Below, piece after piece: positions 37,871 through 49,026 of a DNA stretch of 64,000 nt; within the stretch, counting starts at the first letter, position 1; each line of letters starts with the position of its first letter. The position numbers and the translations under genes were made by a program. Under the pieces are notes generated by a model. The model ran no database searches. It had not been told where the DNA came from and saw only the letters and a list, made by a program, of their open reading frames with translations. Source of the stretch: Ridgeia piscesae (taxonomy: Eukaryota; Annelida; Polychaeta; Sabellida; Siboglinidae); contig JAODUO010000037.1 in the NCBI GenBank assembly GCA_025642075.2, positions 632,001 through 696,000 on the forward strand. Reading direction: 5' to 3'.

Positions 37871-38066
37871 TACAGACCGTTTAATTTTTCGCGCTCAGCC
37901 AAGACGTTTAGTGCCCGTGCAAATGAAATGTTCAGAGGTCTTCACCCCCAGGGCGATTCTGGGTATAAAGAAAACGTCTTGAAAAGGCCTGTTATCAACA
38001 GTTTATAAGGTTTACCCTGTCTTTGTATGGTGGCAGTACTGGCGCGAAAAATTAAATCGGCCTGTA
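37871..38066. mobile_element. Small MITE with TA flanks
   Basis: The ends tacagaccgtttaattttt and aaaattaaatcggcctgta are inverted repeats of about 24 bases, counting the next bases gcgc/ gcgc. They enclose about 150 bases without coding potential. The TA at each end fits a Tc1/mariner-type target duplication. Confidence 0.65.
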
Positions 38067-38289
38067 TTATCGCCCAAAATGTTATAAACGTACAATTTCG
38101 GCGGCGTAGCTGGTATAATTTACAAGAGTGCCTGCGTATCCAAATAAAGTAGAGTGTTGGTCTTTAAGCTGCATCAATGTCAAACACAGAAATGCCGAAT
38201 TTTGGATTTCAAATGTATAATTTGAAAGGAGCAGTGAAAATAAACATGTACCACATTACGCCACCTAGCGACCCCTCCAGCCACCGGCA

Positions 38290-38700
38290 AGCTGTTGTCC
38301 ATTTTTAACGACACAAGGGGACGTCACACCTCCCATTGTGAGCACCGACGTGGTTACGAGTCTTCAGCTCGGGCGGCGTGTGCCAGGTGCGGACGAACAA
38401 ATACGACCATGGTCAATGACATAAACGAACAAATAAATCGTCGTTTGTCATACTATGATTTCGACCAGTTTAGTAAGTTAGCTAAGGAAAAAAAAACTCT
38501 TAGTATTTTAAGTACAAATATTCAGTCTGTAAATGCCAAGTGTTCTGAACTTGAGGCATTCATAGAAGAGCTAAATACTGTAAACTTTAAGTTTAGTATA
38601 ATATGTCTTCAAGAGACATGGATAGATGAAAGTGAGGATATATCGCAATTTCATTTATAAGGCTATAACTGTATATCACAGAGTGAGGGAAGGGTTGATA
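38290..38700 (+). mobile_element. LINE 5' fragment with endonuclease start
   Basis: The plus frame 38295-38660 ends LSILSTNIQSVNAKCSELEA then CLQETWIDESEDISQ. This is the N-terminus of an APE endonuclease (strand with N, then the catalytic QETW glutamate). It stops at 38660 and no further domains follow, so it is a short fragment. Confidence 0.78.
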
Positions 38701-39127
38701 GTTAAAGGGGAACTGAAACACAGCTGTAACATCCCATATACCTAAATGTATACTATATAAGTATACATTAATGGTGACAGAAGCATATTCACTTATCAGA
38801 CAAACTGGGAAAAAAATATTTTCAGTGCCTAAATCGTCGTCATAGAACACTGCATATCGCCATCTTTATTCCAAGCCGAGTGGTTTGATTACCTCCTATC
38901 TAGCCCATGTAAAATTTTGGTTTCTTTCGGTTTTCTTCGTTATTTGACATTTCTGCGCAAAAACAAAGATATGGTACCTTATTATACACGAAAGGGGTCC
39001 TATGTGTCAACAAATAATATTTATTTGCATTCGTAATAAAAAGGTGTTATTAAATAAGTACGATTTATAACCAATGAAAATATTCGAGTAGTCACACTTC
39101 CCGAGAGCAGATTTTGACAGGCTTCAA

Positions 39128-39137
39128 GGGGCGGGCC
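39128..39137 (+). promoter_or_regulatory. GC box upstream of the P2X7-like frame
   Basis: ggggcgggcc is an Sp1-type GC box about 50 bases before a good ATG (39183) in otherwise AT-rich DNA. It hints at a real promoter for the small cysteine-rich gene, but is only a single motif. Confidence 0.3.
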
Positions 39138-39336
39138 TACCGAAAGGAAGGTCAGTCCGGACTATTTTTCTGTTGTTTACAAATGTCGGAAGTGTTTTGC
39201 GTTAGCGAGGAGCTACGCTATTTGCTAGTGGTCTTGGATAAATCACAGTAGAAAATGGATCCGACAGAGGAAGCATTTGTAGCACAAGTGAGAGAAGCAT
39301 CTATAGCACAAGTGACACACGTAAAGCCATTAATTC

Positions 39337-39588
39337 TTGCTTAACCCAGCGTGCGAGCCGAGGTGCGAGGCGTCAATTAAATTTAAACCCCGCCGAGAGT
39401 CGGCGAGACGGCGAGAAAAGATCGCAATTTGTATGGAATCGAGGATGTTTGATTTTGGGAACAATGTGAATGTGGCATGGTGTTTGTGTGGATACTGCGT
39501 CCCAATGTCGACGCACATTGAATTTGTATGTTGTCTGGAGAAAGCTGGGTTGCCCGACCGTGCTGACAGATGCCTGCATGAGTTATGA
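39337..39588 (+). CDS. Small protein with P2X7 C-terminal-like cysteine motif
   Basis: The frame contains NVAWCLCGYCVPMSTHIEF followed by VCCLEK, with the WCxCG sequence at 39478-39492. The spacing WCxCGxCxxMxTxxExxCC is the hallmark of the zinc-binding 'P2X7 C-terminal-like' domain found in many invertebrate and fish proteins unrelated to the channel itself. The frame ends 20 residues later at TGA, while full domains are about 130 residues. So this is either an N-terminal exon, with its donor unrecognised, or a truncated copy. The only in-frame ATG before the motif is at 39433. A separate ATG at 39183 opens a 21-codon frame ending at TAG that could be an upstream exon. Function is unknown. 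Confidence 0.5.
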   Translation: MLNPACEPRCEASIKFKPRRESARRREKIAICMESRMFDFGNNVNVAWCLCGYCVPMSTHIEFVCCLEKAGLPDRADRCLHEL

Positions 39589-40381
39589 CTGACCAAGACA
39601 TCTGTCAATGACACAATGTGGGGAATATCGGTCTGTTGTCTATGTGCGATTTGCGTGCAGACTTGTTCGTGCGACCAAAGTAGGTAGTAGGTAAGTAATA
39701 TGTAGTTCAACAGGTATCGAAACATTATTTTGCAATTCAAACCTAAACAGAGCAATTATACTTGTAAGGCCACACAATATGACACATATTAAATAAAAAA
39801 TTCATTCTATCTTCGAATTCGTAACGTAAATCTTTGTTACAAACTTATTTTATTTTTGACAGGATGTTACATATGATGTGTGCATCCTTTTAATATAATT
39901 ATTTAATTTCCATTTTAAAATGTTAATACAATTTGTTTAATTTATGTAAATAATGTTATTTAGATATGCGTGCTGCCATGCAATTTATAATATCGTCTGA
40001 ATAATAAATAGATGTGTAATAAGGACATTGTGCAATTCACATGAGAATATTGAATTTGAGTTTTAATGTATTGTATACAGTATATTGGATATGTGCGGGT
40101 GTATATGTTATCAAGACCACATCATGACAATCATAAATGCATGTGTTTGCAAAATGCTGTAAAAAAAATACATAAAATAAAAATTATTTGTTTGTGAAAT
40201 GCTGTGATAATTTTATTAAAGTATTTCACAAACAAATCAACCAATGCGCTGACTTCATGATGTGATATTGATGAATTACACAGTTTTGCCAATTACTAAT
40301 AATCATTATAAGATAATGATTGTTTACTATAAATCAAATGTCAGAATGTATCGGTTAGCTGCATATCATCACTGCACATGT

Positions 40382-40657
40382 TCAATGGGATGCTTCCAAC
40401 AGGCAGCAGGCATAGTATACTAGCCTCGGTTTTTTGCAGGTGCAGAAAAGGGAAATTAGTTTTTTTGGGTGTAAACAACAACATTTTCTCTGTTTCTCAT
40501 TAGTGTCAGAACTGCTTGAGTCATCATCAGTGACATCGCTGTCATCCGCTATCACAGATTCCGGATAACTGTCTTCAGAATTTTGCTTCTGACTGTTGCA
40601 GACAGAATGATCTGAAGATGGAGACAGTGAGACTGGGACATCCGAAGTGTCATCCAC
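40382..40657 (-). CDS. Acidic Ser/Asp-rich, Cys-ending open frame, unrecognised
   Basis: The minus frame begins MDDTSDVPVSLSPSSDH, continues through an acidic stretch (DDSDVTDDDSSSSDTN) and ends in a Cys-rich segment (KCCCLHPKKLISLFCTCKK). The frame is open further upstream of this ATG. The biased composition resembles spacer regions of transposon-linked or nuclear proteins, but no family is recognised. It could be an exon or part of an unknown repeat. Confidence 0.3.
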   Translation of the reverse strand: MDDTSDVPVSLSPSSDHSVCNSQKQNSEDSYPESVIADDSDVTDDDSSSSDTNEKQRKCCCLHPKKLISLFCTCKKPRLVYYACCLLEASH

Positions 40658-40699
40658 ATTGACTAGACTGCCATGTTCAGTTGAAGAAGGCAGGACTGC

Positions 40700-42060
40700 G
40701 ACGACAACTTTGCATACCCATGGTCATGATGAATATTCAATGGAACAACAATATCATCTGTATTAATTACTGCATTGATAAAGTATCGCATTGGCGACAT
40801 GATCACTGGCTCTGTTTGAGTTTGACACTACAAGTTAAAGGCTTTGCAATGTGACATCCATACTGCCATGAGGGACAATGTCATCTGGTGCACAGGATCC
40901 TTTGAAAGGTGTGCTTGGTATTTGTGAATCCTTCATCTGAAAGAATTATACATATGTAAGATGGTATGTATCTTCTGTGATATACATATAAATAACAATG
41001 TTTTGTCATCTTTTGTTTTCTCATTGCAGTACCTATGAAATGACCCCCATATCAGTTTTGTGTATTGGGTATCTGCTTTCTGGCTTGTCTGCTACTGCTA
41101 GCCAGGGTCACTAGTCAACTCTGTCTCAATGAGACCAGTGGACAGTGGGCTGAGCAGGGTGTTGTGTTTCAACCAGGGAACATTCCAGCAATAAACAGAA
41201 CATTACCTTTTCAAGTGTGCATTTTGTGCGGATTCCATTATATGACTAACTTTCCTGGCATATTTTAATTAATATGTATGTGTTCTGAGTCATTCAGACA
41301 TCATTACAAACAAACAAAACCCACTCCTACATAAGCAGCTCACATAAATTACATAGTAAACCAATTATACAAGCCCACTTGCACATATAAGGAAATAAAA
41401 TGTTTAAGTTAGTTAGGTGCAATCAATGTCCTCCTTGTTCCAATCAGAGACACCTATTTGGCCATAATCAAAGTCATACTTGTATTTTCCAAAAATACAA
41501 ATGTCAGCTTTATTCTAAATACTAATATTTTGTTTTCAATTTAAGAATATTTTTTACATTGGGGTTTATACATAAGTTTCATTTGTGGGTGGGGTTTTAC
41601 CCAACTGAGTCTTTTCCGAGATATATAAGGTTTTTTTATTGCATTGTATAAGGTTTTCTAAATAAACTTCTTGGCCATTTTCCTAATAAATACTTTTGGG
41701 AAGTGATTATGGACACCTTCCAGTTATCAAACACTAACTGCACTAACTGAACAATGCTGGTGTCTGCGGTACTATTGCAAGCAGAATACATGCCTTATTA
41801 AAATATAATTTTTCTACTTTATATTCTTATTCATAGTCTTATTTCGTTATACACAGTAACACTATTCATTTCCGATTCAATATACTAGTCATGTTGGTCG
41901 ATAATCATTCTCCAACAGCCATTAGTACCAACAAATTTGAAGATTTATTTAAACACTCAAAGTTAGCAACATTTAAAGCTGACCTCTGTTGCAGTGGTTT
42001 GTCTTTTCATCATGCCCTAACATAAAATTATGACTGAACTGGTAAGAAATGCAAGTGCAC
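40700..42060. other. No recognised gene
   Basis: Mostly AT-rich DNA. A plus-strand frame ending at 41268 has a hydrophobic stretch (FLACLLLLARVTSQ) that imitates a signal peptide, but it lacks an ATG and a recognised family. Confidence 0.4.
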
Positions 42061-43620
42061 TAGAGAGATGATGGGGCTTCCGACTATGCCAAACGACGTC
42101 CACACGTCACTCACTGCGCAGCTGAGAAGAAATACATGGGATGAATACCTGTTGGGCATATTCATCAAATGTCTTGGCAGCTGCTGGCTTCATCATCTGA
42201 ATGATGGCAACTCCATCAATAGCTATACAGGTAGCATCAGGCGTCTTAATCTGACTTGTGGATAGGTCCTTCAGGCATGTCAGAATGTCACTCTTGGTAC
42301 CAAGTCGTAATCTTACCAATCGATTACAGCTCGACATCACTTTTCATCGATGTCAGCTGCTGCTTCTCCTTACATGCCGTCTTTGTCGTTGAGCCAACAA
42401 ACAGTTTCAACCGATTGCGGTGGATTGTGTCATCAGTGGGCTTTGATCTCTCCACAAGACATTACTTTGTGAATGTTTGGAACTGTTGTTGGCCAATCGT
42501 CTGTGCCTTCTTAACAGCCTCGACAGCTGATGTATCCGCAATCTCTTTGCTGTCAAAGACAAGTAGGTCTTCGCTCTCCTCTTCGAATGTTCAGTTCTTT
42601 CATTACGTTGACGAGTGAGTAGACGATTTTCATAAATGCATTTTGCACGCTTGCTGTCTGGTCATGGTGGAGCACCTCATCTCGTTTTCCCATGAGCTGG
42701 CGTGCATCTTCAAAGTCCTCAATCAGCGCAGCAACCTCGGGGCCAGCTACCATCCACCGTACTAGGGTTGTCTGTAAGACCTACCGCCCCTCCATCATTC
42801 TTGATGCAAGCATTATTCTGCTGATCTGCTTGATCGACGGGTATTGCCGAGAAGACCCGGTTGGTCTTCTGAATCGTGAAATTGCCAGCATTGGATTATC
42901 TGGCAACATCTGTGTCTCTCGTTGGTAGTTCAGTAATGTCACGGAGATGAACCGGGATCCAGCGGGCATAGTTGGTGTGGTCCAGAGCAAAGAACCAGGG
43001 GACAAGTCCTGACAGAGCATCGAGTTACATGCTGAAGGATGATTGCCGCTGGGACCGCACAAAGACCAGTAAACACAGCTCCAATAACATGACTGTTGCC
43101 CAATACTAGAATTGACGGCAGCTCTCTCTTCCCTCTTTGAGCACCATTCATAAAAGGCTCATCTTCTGTATCTGTGTCACAGTTATTGTTAGCCCGATAC
43201 TGCAGGATGTACAGTGCAGCCGCTGTTACTTGGTGGGCACGTCTGATGCGAGCAACATGTGCTGCACGCAAGAAGGAGTCGGCAGTGCCTGTTGTTGTGA
43301 TCTCCGCTTGTACCAGTGCTTCAACCCGGCCACTGCCTTGCAACCAATCAGGCAGGTTCCCCAAAGCGGCTATCTCTATGTGCAGGCCGCCAAACACCAC
43401 AATAAACTTGTCTTCTCCATACATCTCTGACCACTGCCACTGGATCTGCTTGGCAATGGCGTACAAAGGTTGGTCAAATGTTACTACTGGCGTCTGCCCA
43501 GTATTAAGATGCTGAATAACTTTTCTTACTACGTTCATTGAGCGTTTGAGGCCTATATACATCGGTCTCCTGAGCAGTGCTGTGTCTGACGTTGGCAGAC
43601 GTTGTGGGTCCATCGCGCCG
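42060..43620 (-). pseudogene. Broken copy of an unnamed multicopy invertebrate protein family
   Basis: The minus strand reads, with frame changes near 43045 and 42790, TPVVTFDQPLYAIAKQIQW, FIVVFGGLHIEIAALGNL, GTADSFLRAAHVARIRRAHQ and VTAAALYILQYRA (43613-43150). It continues with WFFALDHTNYARWIPVHLRD (near 42975), an AIPVDQADQQNNA block, KNDGGAVGLTDNPS (to about 42800), and VAALIEDFEDARQLMG (42735-42690). I recall this ordered motif set from many unannotated multicopy proteins of cnidarians and other invertebrates, usually repeat-linked. I know no accepted domain name or function. The breaks argue that this copy is dead. A mobile-element origin is inference. Confidence 0.6.
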
Positions 43621-43828
43621 CCAGTGCCTGACGCTGTTAAATGTTAGCAGCTAACGTCGCTGGATATTCATTATGGTCTCTGATACTTGGACCTTTAAAG
43701 ACCCTGTTTACCAGTGCCAGCAGCAGGCTCGGCACAGAGTGTCTTTGATACCCAGTGAAAGGTTTCTGCTCATCAAACAAGTGGCGACGCACACAATTTT
43801 TGAATATCCCTTTTTGCCAAAGTTTTCC

Positions 43829-43852
43829 CTACTACCACTACTACTGCTACTG

Positions 43853-43894
<42 letters not shown>

Positions 43895-44142
43895 GTACTA
43901 CTACTACTACTACTGCTACTATTACTACTACTACTACTACTACTACTACTATTACTACTCTACTATTACTACTACTACTACTACTGCTACTACTACTACT
44001 ACTACTACTACTCTACTACTACTCTACTACTACTACTACTATCTACATATTATTCTACTACTACTGATGCTCTACTACTGCTGCTGCTGCACTGCTACTG
44101 CACTGTCTGCTGCTACTACACTACTCTACTACTACTACTACT

Positions 44143-44174
<32 letters not shown>

Positions 44175-44549
44175 GCTCTACTGCTACTACTGCTGCTACT
44201 CTCTGTACTCTGTGCTACTGCTACTACTGCTGCTGCTGCTGCTGCTGCTACTGCTCTGCTACTACTGCTACTCTCTGCTCTCTCTGCTGCTGCTGCTGCT
44301 CTCTGCTGCTGCTGCTGCTGTTACTGCTGCTGTTACTACTACTGCTGCTATTTTGCTGCTGACCTGTTACTGCTGCTGCTGCTGCTGCTCTACTGCTGCT
44401 GCTACTACTGCTGCTGCTGCTCTCTACTATACTGCTTACTAAGCTACTGCTTGCTCTACTGCTACTACTCTACTGCTGCTGCTGCTGCTGCTGCTACTAC
44501 TACTGCTCTGCTACTCTCTATTCTGCTAGCTACTCTACTCTACTCTCTG

Positions 44550-44587
<38 letters not shown>
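43829..44587 (+). repeat. Complex (CTA/CTG/CTC)n trinucleotide tract
   Basis: About 760 bases built almost only of cta, ctg and ctc triplets, with short slips that change frame. The open frames across it (poly-Leu, poly-Tyr, poly-Cys/Ala/Thr, up to 229 residues) are products of the repeat, not genes. Confidence 0.97.
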
Positions 44588-44588
<1 letters not shown>

Positions 44589-44599
44589 TAACATATTTA

Positions 44600-47357
44600 T
44601 TTAACCAAGTTGACAGGTTTTCGTCCAGGCTTTGGGAGTTACTCGACTATTGACTACCATCTTGTCAGAGCCAATTGCCAATAGATCTGACTACTTCATG
44701 TTTTGATCAGTTTATGCTGTACCTAATATATCAAGTGCAGACAACACAGTTTCGTTTAAATGTGAAAGTAACAAAGGATTTTCACCAAGGTCGACTTCAG
44801 GTTTTAAAGACGTCCCGTGCGAAAAGAAAACAGCAATAGTAGTTTGGTGCTCCTGAAAGTGTTCGATCACAATATAAACAGCTACAGTCCTACTTCTATG
44901 TGTAGTTCCGGCACTGTGCTCTTTCAAATATAATTATGCTTCCTTCTACTGTTAGATCAATTAAAAACATTGCTAAATTCCGCCGATAGTTAAAACATAC
45001 CTTTACAATCTTGCCTATCCACCATAGCTCCCTGGCGTATCAATCATTTTGTTGACAACTGGAATTGTTTATTGATTCTGAGGTCGATTATCCATGTTGT
45101 ATTGATGCGCCTCAGAGTTTGGTTTCCAAAGATTTAGGCCAATAGATCTTACCTCAAGAGATTACCTCAAGACCCTTATTTTCTGGTGATGCAGTTTTTC
45201 TATTGATGTATTTTTTTTTCGTATCCCTTTATCCGATTTGCATAGTCGAAACTGATAAATTTCAAGAAACAAATGTATATAACCTCTCAAATATGTTCTT
45301 CATTGCCTGTGGGAGAGTGTTGATGTACTTGTTCTCGAATTAGTCAAATAACAGACCGATAATTCTGAGAACAAAATCTTTTATTGTGAATTTATAGTTT
45401 AATATAATAATTTTAATAGAAAGTACACATTTTACAGAACATTTTAGATATATTTATTTATTAGCCTAATATATTATATTTTTAATAAATGTGTTTATTT
45501 TAAAGGCATCTTAGCTATACTATTTTTTTAATGGATAATTTTAAAGGACATTTTATATAATATATATTTATTTATTGAATCTCATTTTATTGTATATATG
45601 CAGTGTTAGGCACTACGTGAATCAAACACCAGAACACATTCCTATTTTACATGAAATGTACATTGCATGTTGAAAATGAGAAATAAAACTTTTCTATTAT
45701 TATTACTGTATTCTTCTTTTTATTATTATTAAAAAACGGCAGATAACTCTGGCACGGCTGTGACATCACACCAGATCAAACAGCCTATTGAGCACGCATG
45801 CGCACTGCGCTTCCTACGGAATATATAGGACTTTGTTTTGTTTTTGTTTGTAATAATCGAACCGTTCCCAAATAGCGTGTTTCAGTTATATTGGCCGAAT
45901 GCAATGGAACACTTTGCCGGTGACAATTATCACGGAAATCATGAATTTTAGAGGATTATTATGGTGGTTGCCATGGCATTAGCGGCAAGTTACAAGTACT
46001 TGTGTTTGGCGGTCTTGACTAATAATGAAGAGTGCCATTTTTCGCGCAGTACAACCTGTTTGGGGCAAACGTACGCATGTGTTATAGTATAGTTATGTGC
46101 ATTTTAGACAACTTGTCAGATATAAGTGCCTATCGAAACCACAACGTACAGCAATGTAAAATGCAAATCCTGTAAAAGACATATACGGCCTAAAATCGTT
46201 TTTATTATCTGCACTACGTAAATCGCTATAAGTCTATGATAGTTTACGTGGTAAACTCAATATTAAATCGGACATTTAAGATAAGAAAGGTATAACACAA
46301 GATATTTAATACCTGATTTTCCTAGTAAATATTCATCAGTCGGAAGCTACATCGTTAAACTATTATTCTTGTGTCCAGTCCCCAATCAGCTCCAGTCGCT
46401 CGGAGTCTCGCCATGTATCATGACCCAATTACAGGCCCTATATATAATGTGGCCCGACTTGGTTACCCAGGCTCCGTGAGGTGGCAGCACTTTTCAGCCC
46501 CTCAACTCTGCCTGGGGAAAGAAAGGCTCTGTATTTGTTAGGCCTTACCCCAAATTAGGGTAGAGACGCTGATTGGCTCTCAGGCCAACTACGAAATAAG
46601 CATTAAAATAACGATATATGAAAAGTATTCAACGTTGAACTTATATTAACACAAAAATATGTAAAAATTCAAATTTATAATTGTTTATAAAATAAGAATT
46701 ACGGCAGGATTAACCAGTCCGTGAGGTGGCAGCATTGTTTAGCCCCACACGAATAACATACAAATTAAATAAGGATACCTTTTTTATCAAATAATGCTCT
46801 ATTATAAAACTATTCAAAATTAAACTTATATTAACACCAAATACAAAGGCAGCATTAACCAGTGTCCGTGAGGTGGCAGCATTGTATAGATCACGCGGAT
46901 AAACAAACAAAAGCCAACTAAGTAATCTACTCCACACTATGTCACTCCACACTATGTGCTCACAGAACTTCAGACAACCTGCATAATGCTGCTTTTAAAA
47001 GGGTACTCTTTGGTCGCACGGGTAATGGCGGATGAGCACCTTATTGTGGTCTTACATGAACTGTTGGACTGCGAAGTGGTACCATCTAGCGGGAATGTGT
47101 TTATCTGATCCAGACAGAGTCGCGCCACGTAGCGTCAACCAAAGATGCATTTACATTCGCGCATGCTCAACGTAAGCATTAATACTAATTTCCGGTTCTT
47201 CAACTGCGATGGTTAGGTCACAGTGAGTCACACCTACAAACTGGCAGTGTTGTAGCTGCACTGAGATAACGTGCCGTATTCTGAAAAAGTATGCGATGCT
47301 GTTCGACTGACGATCAAACATGAAGAACAACCCTGACGTCCGAAATCCAGCCGAACC
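44600..47357. other. Upstream region of the LPCAT-side exon; no gene seen
   Basis: AT-rich DNA. At 45792-45808 the word gcatgcgcactgcgc fits an NRF1-type site next to cttcct (ETS-like), which could mark a promoter 1.5 kb before the ATG at 47358. Three copies of tccgtgaggtggcagca at 46473, 46718 and 46865, with other shared phrases between them, show a degenerate local repeat of about 150-250 bases. Confidence 0.45.
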
Positions 47358-47466
47358 ATGGCAGACGAAAAGTTCATATCGGGCCACGAATACGAAGAAG
47401 ATGGATCTGCCAGCGAAGCATCCGTTCGTTCACCGGCCAAAAATAACGACGGTAGACAAACTGCAG
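47358..47466 (+). CDS. Candidate first coding exon (possibly LPCAT1-like gene)
   Basis: ATG in a strong start context (accATGg) opens a 36-codon acidic, Ser-rich N-terminus (MADEKFISGHEYEEDGSAS) that ends at a gttggt donor in phase 1. It lies on the same strand 6.6 kb before the first recognised LPCAT exon, which begins in phase 0. At least one more exon, carrying the family's NPFxH-type segment, must lie between if the two belong together. I could not find it. The link to LPCAT is therefore a guess from position. Confidence 0.4.
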
Positions 47467-48731
47467 GTTGGTACTTCTGTTGTTCACTTGTTGTTTGCGG
47501 ACGATCTACTTTATTATAGTTTATAGCATATGCCTTTTGGGTGAGACCTCAGTAGTCTGGCTGCTGAGCAAAGTTGGGTGAAAGTGAAACTCAACTTTAC
47601 TCACGACTGAAGAGCGAAGTGCGATGACCACTGCCATGACGATGTAACTGTAAGACTATAATAAGTAACATTTTGTCATTTTTATTTGGGGGATGATCAT
47701 TGACATTAGCATACAGAAAGAAATGTAGTGGTGCCATTTAGACTTGAGCAGATGAGTAAAACTTTAAAAAAAAGAGCTCTCTTAAACCCAGTTTAAATTC
47801 AGACATGGTCTGTGACCCAAGGCAATGGCGATGGCTCCGAGTCAGACAGGGCAGTATACTATTACTCCCTTTTTATTCCTGTTTTTACAGTTCTGTTCTG
47901 TCAAGTGGGAAAATGAAACAATACCACGACTGGCGCTGGTTAACGGGTTACCACATATCCGTTGGCTACTCAGCATACAACTACAGCAAAGTATTTGCTT
48001 TTAATAAACTTGCTCTCTTGACATGTATCGTCAGTCTGTTATTTCTTTCAGGCAAGTTACTCCGTTCACTATCATTCACTGATATTAAATAATATATCAA
48101 TATTTATTCTTTCTTACACACCTAATTGTTTTGCAACCTTACCTTGTTATTGCTTTATTCATTAAACATTGTACAGTCGTGCGGTCATTCGTGGACCCCG
48201 AATTTCTGCTGCCATGGGTAAATGGGCGCTACAGCTAACAATAACGCTGTAATTAACTGTCACTTATTTTTATGAAGTCCTGTGTATCTAGAAACAATTT
48301 AATGATAATATTATTAAGAAATTTAGCACAGGAGTACAACTGCATTGCTGATTTCATTGTTTGTTGTGCCCCTGGCTTATGCTCTGCCATCGGCTTCGTG
48401 GCACCAATCCGAGCGTTTTTTCAAACCGATCTATTTTTTAACTAGCTCTTGGTTTGTATGGTGATTTCTTAAGTGTTTGTTTAAAACGTGACCAATTCAT
48501 TTGTTTTGATTTAAATAACTTTAGGCACAGTAAATTTGGTGCAAAGCATTGTTTTGTTTGGGCCAAATCCTGGCCAATATCAATCGCGTTTGTCTCCTTC
48601 CTGTATTGACACATATGCCTCTGTGTTTTACTGTATAAATGCATCTAAAGTATTTTTAGCTGTCAGCCACTGCAACATTATATTTGATGTCATGTTATGC
48701 AGATTTCAAATTATGCAATTTTACCTTTTTG

Positions 48732-49026
48732 CATAGCTTTATGTAGAGACCCGTTCACCCGTCATTTAGACGGGTAAAAATGAATATGGACGGGTAGAAA
48801 TATGGGTGGATGGGTAAAAAATGAAGGAGCAAAAAACATCTTCCAAAACCGTAGATATTGTTAGTTATGCCTTGAAAGTAAGTGAAAATGGTGTCACATG
48901 TGTGTTTGTAGTCCATTTCAGGTCATCAGACACATTTAATAGTTTGTAAACTGGCTTAACAGTTAACATCCATCTGTCCACAAAGATATTGTGCCTGGCA
49001 ATAATTTTATCCTGCTTAAAGCCCTG
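48732..49026 (-). mobile_element. hAT-type MITE, copy 2
   Basis: An inverted-orientation copy of the family at 18199, 51161 and 63344, 295 bases long, from catagctttatgtagaga to the complement of cagggctttaagcagg. Flanks cctttttg and cccttttg match at seven of eight positions, fitting an 8-bp duplication. It contains the family's repeated acgggt words. Confidence 0.88.

Noticed and set aside
41044..41268. Secreted small protein
   Set aside because: Hydrophobic stretch only; no ATG in frame and no recognised family.
43673..44591. Poly-Leu/Tyr/Cys and Ala/Thr frames up to 229 residues
   Set aside because: They come from the trinucleotide tract.
47805..48092. Membrane-protein-like frame
   Set aside because: One hydrophobic stretch, no family, and splice signals are not convincing.
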